Below the pieces are notes generated by a model. It searched no databases, was not told the DNA's origin, and saw only the letters and a program-made list of their open reading frames with translations. From Chloroflexota bacterium (GTDB lineage: Bacteria; Chloroflexota; Anaerolineae; Aggregatilineales; Phototrophicaceae): a stretch of DNA of 64,000 nt. Below, piece after piece: positions 7,816-14,894 of this stretch; position 1 is the first letter of the stretch, and the number at the start of each line of letters is the position of its first letter. Where the stretch lies: positions 124,001-188,000 of the forward strand of contig JAIUNI010000005.1 in the NCBI GenBank assembly GCA_020161935.1. Reading direction: 5' to 3'. The translations under genes were made by a program, and so were the position numbers.

Positions 7816-9918
7816 TTATGAGGATGTCGTTGCTGTTACTTCTAATGTCGCTTCGGGTATCACTGTTGACGCTTCCTGTGCTGGCTCGGTGGAAGTGACC
7901 GTGATCTCCGGTGAGCTTTCCCCTGTCGCCTCAGCCGTCGGTGGGATGCGCGTCGGTGTCGCCGTGCCGAATGTATCTGCTCGTTTCAGCCGTTCCTCAT
8001 ACGAGGCTATCGACCCCTCAACCGCTAAATCCCGCGCCATCGTCAGGGCTTGGTAATAAGCGTTCGAGGCTTCTTGATAGCTGCCTAACTGGAAAAACGC
8101 ATCACCCTGCAACCCGTAAACCGTCATCGCCCGTTCCGGCGCGAGCAGTTGCGTTTGAATACTCGCGTCCTCGCTCACGTTGTCGTAAACGCCCAGCGCC
8201 GCGCGGTAATCATCCAGCGCATCCCGGAACTGCGCCCGTGCGTAGTGTGCTTGCCCACGGAAGATATAGGCTTCCATCACGGGGTTCGCCCATGTGCTGT
8301 CGCTGTTGCTCGAATACCGCTGGATAATCTTCTCGACAGCCGAGTTCATCGCTGCGTATTCGGGATTCGTGTCATCCAGCCGGGTCGCCCGGTCTTGTGC
8401 CGCCCACAGCAGGAAGTGAACCTGCACTTCGGTGAGGAGCATCTTGCGCCAGACACCCAAATCCTGCTCCGGTGTGTTTCCCGCGAACTCCTCATACAGT
8501 TGTAGATAACCCGCCGCCTCTTGGAGCGCCCCCAAATTGAGCTTCCGGCTGGCGCATCCGTCGTTATCCTCCGGCAGCCAGAGCGCCCGTACCGCGTACA
8601 CGTTCGCCAGCCCCGCGAAGGCACGTGGGTATTCGTTGTTAATCGTCGTGCTCTCGTTGTACGCCGTTTCCGCCGAGTCGGTCTGTTCAAGCACCGTCCC
8701 TCGGTCACATTGCCGTGCTGCTTCCTCGGCCAGTTTCATTCGGCTGTTGCCGATCAGCATATACAGGATGTCTTTACCGTCTGCCTCATCCCAGTTCGGT
8801 GTATCCAGAGCCGCTTGGTAAGAGTCGAGTGCGCTGTCGTACTGCCGTGTCATATGCTCGAACAAGCCGGTCATGATGTACGACAAGGCCGTGACCCGTG
8901 CGCCGAGCTTCCCGCGTTCGTCCAACGAGTCTGCCGGTATTGCCCGCCCGAATTGATAACTGCCCGTCAGGTCTTGCGCGTCGTTAAAGTAGCGGTCAGC
9001 CGCGATATAAAACTCCGGCTGAAGCTGCATTTGTCGGGTCGCCTCGTCGTAGGCGATCACTCCATAAATCGCGACCTTCGCCTGTCGCGCGTCGAGCAGG
9101 GCAATCGCCGCCTGCTGTCGTGCCTGTGCATCCTTGCCTGTGATGCGCGGCACATCCGTCGGCCCATCCAGCTTATAACTCAGGTTGAGTGAACTGCTGC
9201 CGATTTCGGATGCAAGCTGCTGGTCGAGCGCCTTACTAAACCGTTCGATCAGTGCGTCCGCGTCGGCTTGCGTTACCGCGTCCGGCGCGTCCACCACGAA
9301 GTAACTCACCACCACGCTGACATCGAAATTTTGGAGCGCGACGGTCGCTGTTGGAGGTAATGGGGTAATGGTTGGCTGAATACTGCTGATCCCGCCGCGT
9401 ACCGCCAGCATCACGCCAATGAACGCCAGCGCGATAACCGCCAGTACCCCCGCAATGATGCCCACCTTCTTGGTGATGTTGCGGAGGGGTGCTTGTGGAG
9501 GCGGGAGCGCCACCAGCAGCTTGCGTAAGCCATCTTCATAGTTGATGGTCAAATCCGCATATTGCAGGTGGTCAATGTTGAAGTCTTTGAGCGATTGGTC
9601 TTTATTCAGCCGCCGGACAATCGCTTGGAAAATCCGTTTGTTTTCCCGCTGCGCCTGTTCAATTTCCGCGCGGCAGTGGGACGATTCGAGGAAGTCCGGT
9701 GACACGCAGGCGATCACGCACTCCGCTGCCGACATCTGTTTCGCTAGCTCGTTACGCCAGTCCTCACCGGGTTCGATGCCGCGCTCGTCAATATCAACCC
9801 ACAGTGTATACCCGCGCTGGCGCAGATCCGCGATCAGCTTATCGACCGCGATCCGGTCACTGCGGCTGTAACTGACAAAGAAGTGGGAGCGTGCGTTTGA
9901 TTTCGTCATGGGCTTCAT
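7816..9918 (-). CDS. Membrane-anchored TIR-domain protein with TPR-like C-terminal region
   Basis: About 700 residues. The N-terminal TIR domain shows SHFFVSYSRSDRIAVDKL, YTLWVDIDERGIEPGEDW and the SSHCRAEIEQAQ motif, whose glutamate is the NADase catalytic position in active TIR proteins. One transmembrane helix (IIAGVLAVIALAFIGVML) follows near residue 170. The long C-terminal part is rich in paired helices resembling TPRs (MTRQYDSALDSYQAALDTP; RAQFRDALDDYRAALGVY; GDAFFQLGSYQEASNAYYQA) and ends in a Thr/Glu-rich tail. The TIR domain would be cytoplasmic and the TPRs outside. ATG at 9918 is preferred over a TTG at 9945; ATG at 9909 is also possible. It is cotranscribed with the FGE-like gene. 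Confidence 0.8.
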   Translation of the reverse strand: MKPMTKSNARSHFFVSYSRSDRIAVDKLIADLRQRGYTLWVDIDERGIEPGEDWRNELAKQMSAAECVIACVSPDFLESSHCRAEIEQAQRENKRIFQAIVRRLNKDQSLKDFNIDHLQYADLTINYEDGLRKLLVALPPPQAPLRNITKKVGIIAGVLAVIALAFIGVMLAVRGGISSIQPTITPLPPTATVALQNFDVSVVVSYFVVDAPDAVTQADADALIERFSKALDQQLASEIGSSSLNLSYKLDGPTDVPRITGKDAQARQQAAIALLDARQAKVAIYGVIAYDEATRQMQLQPEFYIAADRYFNDAQDLTGSYQFGRAIPADSLDERGKLGARVTALSYIMTGLFEHMTRQYDSALDSYQAALDTPNWDEADGKDILYMLIGNSRMKLAEEAARQCDRGTVLEQTDSAETAYNESTTINNEYPRAFAGLANVYAVRALWLPEDNDGCASRKLNLGALQEAAGYLQLYEEFAGNTPEQDLGVWRKMLLTEVQVHFLLWAAQDRATRLDDTNPEYAAMNSAVEKIIQRYSSNSDSTWANPVMEAYIFRGQAHYARAQFRDALDDYRAALGVYDNVSEDASIQTQLLAPERAMTVYGLQGDAFFQLGSYQEASNAYYQALTMARDLAVEGSIASYEERLKRADTFGTATPTRIPPTAEATGESSPEITVTSTEPAQEASTVIPEATLEVTATTSS

Positions 9919-10061
9919 TATAGGGCTGTGGTTATACCCCCGCAAGTTACCCCCATCGGCTTATATCAAGATGGCATCAAAGCCAAAATCAGCCTCTTGA
10001 TCTTTCCTTGATGTGTTTGCTTCGAACCCTGACCCCCTTTTGACCTGCAAAGTTTGATAAT

Positions 10062-10092
10062 GAGTCCTGTGAATGGTTGTAAGGAGTCCTGT
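10062..10092 (+). promoter_or_regulatory. Direct repeat ahead of kdpF
   Basis: GAGTCCTGT occurs at 10062-10070 and again at 10084-10092, 22 bases apart, about two helical turns. The second copy overlaps the AAGGAG ribosome binding site of kdpF. The spacing would suit a dimeric regulator such as KdpE, but no known KdpE site is recognised here and a chance duplication is possible. A convincing -35/-10 pair was not found in 9919-10093. Confidence 0.3.
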
Positions 10093-10093
10093 T

Positions 10094-10183
10094 ATGGATC
10101 TCGAACTTGTGTTGGCTGGCCTTGTGGCGCTCTCGCTCCTCATTTATCTCGTTTACTCGCTCCTCTATCCTGAGAGGTTTTAA
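10094..10183 (+). CDS. kdpF: KdpF, small subunit of potassium-transporting ATPase
   Basis: A 29-residue single-helix membrane peptide, MDLELVLAGLVALSLLIYLV then YSLLYPERF. It has the typical KdpF form: an acidic start, one hydrophobic helix and a YPE-like C-terminus. KdpF stabilises the KdpABC complex in the membrane. It starts at an ATG eight bases after AAGGAG and ends two bases before kdpA. It is the first gene of the kdp operon. Confidence 0.9.
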   Translation: MDLELVLAGLVALSLLIYLVYSLLYPERF

Positions 10184-10185
10184 GT

Positions 10186-11877
10186 ATGTCCGCCCTCGAA
10201 CTGCTACAAATCATCCTCTACTTTAGCTTGCTGATTGCCTGTGTGCCGCTGCTGGGCGGGTTCATGGTGCGGGTTTTTGCGGCTGAGCGTAATCTGTTGA
10301 CTCCGGTGCTGCGTCCGGTCGAAAACGGCATCTATTGGCTGGTCGGTATCATCGCCGACGAAGAACAGAACTGGAAACAGTATACGCTGGCGATGCTGCT
10401 GTTCAACGTGATGGGCTTCGTGGTTGTCCTGCTGCTTCAGCTTTTTCAAGGGGCGCTGCCGTTAAACCCGGCTGGCCTGCCGAATGTTGAACCGGCGTTG
10501 GCTTTCAACACCGCGACCAGCTTCATGACCAACACCAACTGGCAGTCGTATGCCGGTGAAACCACCATGAGCCAGCTCACACAGATGCTCGGCTTGGCAG
10601 TACAAAACTTCGTCAGCGCTGCGACTGGTATCGCGGTGGTCATCGCCCTCACACGCGGTTTGGTACGCCGTACCGCCAGCACCCTCGGCAGCTTTTGGGT
10701 GGATATGACCCGCAGTACGCTCTATGTCCTGTTACCACTCTCGATTGTTTTAGCGGTCGTGCTCGTCAGTCAGGGTGTCGTCCAAAACTTCTCCCCATCC
10801 GTTGAAGTGACAACGCTGGCAGGTGAAACACAGGCACTGCCGCAGGGGCCAGCCGCTTCTCAGATTGCCATCAAGCAGTTGGGGACGAACGGTGGTGGCT
10901 TCTTCAATACCAACAGCGCCCATCCGTACGAGAACCCGAACGCTCTCAGCAACTTCTTGCAGGTGTTCTCGATCTTGGTCATCCCCGCTGCACTGACCTA
11001 TACCTACGGCAAGATGGTCGGTTCACAGAAGCAGGGTTGGGTCATCTTTGGGGTCATGCTGGTACTGCTGCTGGCGGGTCTTACGGTCATGCTCATTTCC
11101 GAGTACAGCGGGAATCCAGTCTACGGTACGGCTGCCATGCTGGAAGGGAAGGAAGTGCGCTTCGGTATCGCCAACAGCATCCTGTGGGGTTCTGTGACGA
11201 CTGCCGCTTCCAACGGTTCTGTGAACGCCATGCATAGCAGCTTTAGCCCGCTGGCCGGTGGCATCGCCATGCTCAACATCATGCTCGGTGAGGTGGTGTT
11301 CGGTGGCGTGGGTGCAGGTCTCTACGGCATCCTGATCTTCGTTATCCTCACCGTATTTATCGCCGGTTTGATGGTCGGTCGCACGCCCGAATACCTCGGC
11401 AAGAAGATCGAATCGTGGGAAATCAAGATGGCTATTCTTGCCATCCTCCTGCCCAGCGCCGCTATCTTGCTCTTTACCGCGCTGGCCTCTGTCACCGATG
11501 CAGGTTTATCCAGCCGCGCGAATGCTGGCGCACATGGCCTCAGCGAAATGCTGTATGCCTTCACCTCGGCAGCCGGTAACAATGGCAGCGCCTTCGCAGG
11601 TCTGAACGCCAATGTTCCGTTCTACAACATCCTGCTTGGGTTAACCATGTGGGTGGGGCGATTCGGGGTCATCCTACCGGCGCTCGCCATCGCGGGCAGC
11701 ATGGTGGGGAAGAAGGTCGCACCGCCGTCACCCGGTACATTCCCGACCGATGGTCTCTTGTTCGGTGTGCTGCTGGTCGCCGTTATCCTAATTGTCGGTG
11801 CGCTGACGTTCTTCCCCGCGCTATCGCTGGGGCCCATTGTCGAGCAGTTGCTCATGAATGCCGGACGCACATTCTAA
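10186..11877 (+). CDS. kdpA: Potassium-transporting ATPase subunit A
   Basis: A 563-residue polytopic membrane protein, the ion-conducting subunit of the high-affinity K+ pump KdpFABC. Selectivity-filter regions typical of KdpA are visible, notably TNGGGFFNTNSAHPYENPN and, near the C-terminus, FTSAAGNNGSAFAGL. About ten hydrophobic helices are spread along the protein. Length matches the family (about 560). It follows kdpF closely and precedes kdpB by about 20 bases. Confidence 0.97.
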   Translation: MSALELLQIILYFSLLIACVPLLGGFMVRVFAAERNLLTPVLRPVENGIYWLVGIIADEEQNWKQYTLAMLLFNVMGFVVVLLLQLFQGALPLNPAGLPNVEPALAFNTATSFMTNTNWQSYAGETTMSQLTQMLGLAVQNFVSAATGIAVVIALTRGLVRRTASTLGSFWVDMTRSTLYVLLPLSIVLAVVLVSQGVVQNFSPSVEVTTLAGETQALPQGPAASQIAIKQLGTNGGGFFNTNSAHPYENPNALSNFLQVFSILVIPAALTYTYGKMVGSQKQGWVIFGVMLVLLLAGLTVMLISEYSGNPVYGTAAMLEGKEVRFGIANSILWGSVTTAASNGSVNAMHSSFSPLAGGIAMLNIMLGEVVFGGVGAGLYGILIFVILTVFIAGLMVGRTPEYLGKKIESWEIKMAILAILLPSAAILLFTALASVTDAGLSSRANAGAHGLSEMLYAFTSAAGNNGSAFAGLNANVPFYNILLGLTMWVGRFGVILPALAIAGSMVGKKVAPPSPGTFPTDGLLFGVLLVAVILIVGALTFFPALSLGPIVEQLLMNAGRTF

Positions 11878-11897
11878 GTTTGGAGATCAATTACATC

Positions 11898-14006
11898 ATG
11901 GAAACCAAAATCGCTGCGAAGTCTCGCCCGTTGTTTGAAAGTGCCATCGTTCGCCGTGCGGCGGCTGATGCCTTTCGTAAGCTCGACCCGCGTCAGCAGG
12001 TCAAAAATCCGGTCATGCTGGTGGTTGCTGTCGGCGCACTCATGACCACCCTCATCGTCATCCGTGATCTCGTATCCGGCAGCACAACCGAACGGGGCTT
12101 CAACGTGCAAATCACGCTCTGGTTGTGGTTTACCGTGCTGTTTGCGAACTTCGCCGAAGCGATGGCCGAAGGTCGCGGTAAAGCACAGGCCGACAGTCTC
12201 CGTAGAACACGTACGCAGATGATGGCACGCCGCCTATCCGGTAATAAGGAAGAAAAGGTCGCTGCCACCGAACTCAAGAAGGGTGATCTCATCGTCGCCG
12301 AGGTTGGTGATGTGATCCCCGGTGACGGTGAAGTGGTTGAAGGTATCGCCAGCGTCGATGAATCCGCCATTACCGGCGAGTCGGCTCCGGTCATCCGCGA
12401 AAGTGGTGGTGACCGCAGCGCCGTAACCGGCGGTACGCGCGTCCTCAGTGACCGCATTGTCGTGCGGATTACGTCCGAGCAGGGCAGCACCTTCCTTGAC
12501 CGAATGATCGCGCTGGTTGAAGGGGCGAAACGCCAAAAGACACCCAACGAGATCGCGCTGACGATCTTGCTCTCTGGTCTCACCATCATCTTCCTGCTGG
12601 CGGTGGTGTCGCTCAAGCCCTTCGCGGTCTACAGTGAACAGGCTTCCGGCCTGACGGGCAGCACAAACGCGACCGTTCCGGTACTCATCGCCTTGCTCGT
12701 GTGCCTCATCCCCACCACCATCGGCGGCTTGCTCAGTGCCATCGGTATCAGCGGTATGGATCGCATGATCCAACGTAACGTGCTGGCGACCAGTGGTCGT
12801 GCGGTCGAAGCGGCAGGTGATATTGACGTGCTGCTGCTCGATAAAACCGGCACGATCACCCTCGGCAACCGTATGGCTACCGCTTTCTACGCAGCACCCA
12901 ATGTCGACCAGATGCAGCTTGCAGATGCCGCGCAGCTCTCGTCGCTGGCGGATGAAACGCCGGAAGGCCGCTCGATTGTGGTGTTGGCGAAAGAAAAGTT
13001 CGGTCTGCGCGGCCGTGAACTGGCTGACCTCAAAGCCGACTTCATCCCCTTCACCGCCCAGACCCGCATGAGTGGTGTCGATTTCGCGGCGGTCGATGGT
13101 CAGCCGCCCCGCTGCATCCGCAAGGGTGCTGCTGACGCAGTACGCAAACACGTCGAGGCGTTAGGTGGCTTCTATCCGGGCGAAGTGCAGTCCAGCGTCG
13201 ATACCGTCGCCAAGTCCGGTGGTACGCCGCTGGTCGTCGCGGAAGACAGTCAGGTGTTGGGTGTTATCCAGCTCAAGGACATTGTGAAGGGTGGCATCAA
13301 CGAACGCTTCGCCCAGCTCCGCAAGATGGGCATTCGCACCGTCATGATTACGGGCGACAACCCGCTAACCGCAGCCGCGATTGCTGCCGAAGCCGGTGTT
13401 GATGACTTCATGGCGCAGGCCACGCCGGAGGACAAGCTCAAGCGTATCCGTCAAGAACAAACGGGCGGTCACTTAGTCGCCATGACCGGTGACGGCACGA
13501 ACGATGCCCCCGCGCTGGCACAGGCCGATGTCGGCGTGGCGATGAACACCGGTACACAGGCCGCGCGTGAGGCAGGCAACATGGTTGACCTCGACAGCGA
13601 CCCAACCAAATTGATCGAAGTCGTGGAAATCGGTAAGCAACTGCTGATGACCCGTGGCGCGTTGACCACTTTCAGCATCGCCAACGATGTCGCCAAGTAC
13701 TTCGCCATCATCCCCGCCTTGTTTGGTACGTTGTACGCGGTGGGTGGCGGGGTAGGGCCGCTCGCGGGATTGAACATCATGGGCTTGGCCTCGCCGCAGA
13801 GTGCCATCCTCAGCGCGACCATCTTCAATGCCCTCATCATCATCGCTCTGGTGCCGCTGGCGCTGCGGGGTGTCAGCTATAAGCCAATGGGCGCGACAGC
13901 GGTCCTGCGGCGTAATTTGCTGGTGTTTGGGTTGGGTGGGTTGTTGGTGCCGTTCATTGGTATCAAATTGATCGATATTGTCATTTCGGCGCTGAGTCTG
14001 GCGTAG
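11898..14006 (+). CDS. kdpB: Potassium-transporting P-type ATPase subunit B
   Basis: A 702-residue P-type ATPase that energises K+ uptake by KdpA. It shows the actuator motif AITGESAPVIRESGG, the phosphorylation motif DKTGTITLGN, MITGDNPLTAAAIAAEAG, and the hinge MTGDGTNDAPALAQADVG. Membrane helices lie near residues 35-85, 215-260 and at the C-terminus. The reading frame is open upstream to 11649, but METKIAAKSRPLF at 11898, after a GGAG site and just past the kdpA stop, is the natural start and gives normal family length. Confidence 0.97.
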   Translation: METKIAAKSRPLFESAIVRRAAADAFRKLDPRQQVKNPVMLVVAVGALMTTLIVIRDLVSGSTTERGFNVQITLWLWFTVLFANFAEAMAEGRGKAQADSLRRTRTQMMARRLSGNKEEKVAATELKKGDLIVAEVGDVIPGDGEVVEGIASVDESAITGESAPVIRESGGDRSAVTGGTRVLSDRIVVRITSEQGSTFLDRMIALVEGAKRQKTPNEIALTILLSGLTIIFLLAVVSLKPFAVYSEQASGLTGSTNATVPVLIALLVCLIPTTIGGLLSAIGISGMDRMIQRNVLATSGRAVEAAGDIDVLLLDKTGTITLGNRMATAFYAAPNVDQMQLADAAQLSSLADETPEGRSIVVLAKEKFGLRGRELADLKADFIPFTAQTRMSGVDFAAVDGQPPRCIRKGAADAVRKHVEALGGFYPGEVQSSVDTVAKSGGTPLVVAEDSQVLGVIQLKDIVKGGINERFAQLRKMGIRTVMITGDNPLTAAAIAAEAGVDDFMAQATPEDKLKRIRQEQTGGHLVAMTGDGTNDAPALAQADVGVAMNTGTQAAREAGNMVDLDSDPTKLIEVVEIGKQLLMTRGALTTFSIANDVAKYFAIIPALFGTLYAVGGGVGPLAGLNIMGLASPQSAILSATIFNALIIIALVPLALRGVSYKPMGATAVLRRNLLVFGLGGLLVPFIGIKLIDIVISALSLA

Positions 14007-14016
14007 GAGGTTTAGC

Positions 14017-14304
14017 ATGTCTCGCAAAATCGAATGGCAGAAATTGTACCTGTTTGTAGCGGCAGCCTGTGCAGCCTTGTTCCTGTTCCCGCCGACCAAC
14101 CAAGCCGCGTTGATTGTGTGGTTGATTGCGGCCTATGGGGGCATCGCCCTGTGGTTGAATGCCAATCAGGCTGGTATTGCGAGACAATCCTATCAAGAAG
14201 CCAGAGCCGCCTTGCCGCCCGTCACCGAATTCTATGATGAAGATCGTATCCAGATGCAGCATGAAGGTACCCACGAATCCGACGACACCCTGCATCTGAA
14301 CTAA
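14017..14304 (+). CDS. Small two-helix membrane protein inside the kdp operon
   Basis: A 95-residue protein that I do not recognise. It has a basic N-terminus (MSRKIEWQK), two hydrophobic segments (LYLFVAAACAALFLF and ALIVWLIAAYGGIALWL), and a soluble acidic tail ending HESDDTLHLN. An AGGAGG site lies seven bases before the ATG. It sits 10 bases after kdpB and 19 before kdpC, so it should be made together with the pump. It is not KdpF, which is already present at the front of the operon. It could be an extra subunit or assembly factor; no function is assigned. Confidence 0.8.
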   Translation: MSRKIEWQKLYLFVAAACAALFLFPPTNQAALIVWLIAAYGGIALWLNANQAGIARQSYQEARAALPPVTEFYDEDRIQMQHEGTHESDDTLHLN

Positions 14305-14323
14305 GAAGCGAAGGAAGCCCAAC

Positions 14324-14890
14324 ATGGTCAAGCAGTTGAAAACAGCAGTCATGATGCTGGTGATCTTTACCCTCATTACCGGTATCCTGTATCCCCTCGC
14401 CGTCACGCTGGCGGCACAGGCCGTCTTTCCGGCACAGGCCAACGGCAGCTTCGTGACTGTCGATGGTCAAACGGTGGGTTCGTCACTCATCGGGCAAACC
14501 AACACCGACCCGCGCTACTTCTGGTCGCGTCCGTCAGCCGTGAGCTATAACCCGCTGCCTTCCAGCGGCAGCAACCTGGGGCCGACCAGCCAAACCTTGG
14601 CGGATACGGTTGCCCAGCGCGAAGCGGACTTCCGCACAGCCAATAACCTGCCGGATAGTGTGACTGTGCCGTCCGATATGCTGTTCGCCTCCGGCAGCGG
14701 TCTTGACCCGCACATCAGCCCCGAATCGGCATGGTTGCAGGTGGCGCGGGTAGCCGAAGCGCGGGGGATGGATGCAGGAGAAGTTACCACGTTAGTGGAA
14801 CAGGCAATCGAAGCCCCCCAGTTAGGTATCTTGGGCGAAGCGCGTGTGAACGTCCTGCTGCTCAATATCGCACTGGATAAGCTACAATAA
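14324..14890 (+). CDS. kdpC: Potassium-transporting ATPase subunit C
   Basis: A 188-residue protein with one N-terminal membrane helix (AVMMLVIFTLITGILYPLAV) and an extracytoplasmic domain. KdpC hallmarks are present: QTNTDPRYFWSRPSAVSYNP, SSGSNLGPTS, and SGLDPHISPESAWLQVARVA. KdpC assembles with KdpA and KdpB and is needed for transport. Length is normal. It is followed after four bases by kdpD. Confidence 0.96.
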   Translation: MVKQLKTAVMMLVIFTLITGILYPLAVTLAAQAVFPAQANGSFVTVDGQTVGSSLIGQTNTDPRYFWSRPSAVSYNPLPSSGSNLGPTSQTLADTVAQREADFRTANNLPDSVTVPSDMLFASGSGLDPHISPESAWLQVARVAEARGMDAGEVTTLVEQAIEAPQLGILGEARVNVLLLNIALDKLQ

Positions 14891-14894
14891 TCCT

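Noticed and set aside
12234..13151. 305-codon minus-strand open frame opposite kdpB
   Set aside because: Antisense shadow of a GC-rich gene with unmistakable P-type ATPase motifs on the plus strand.
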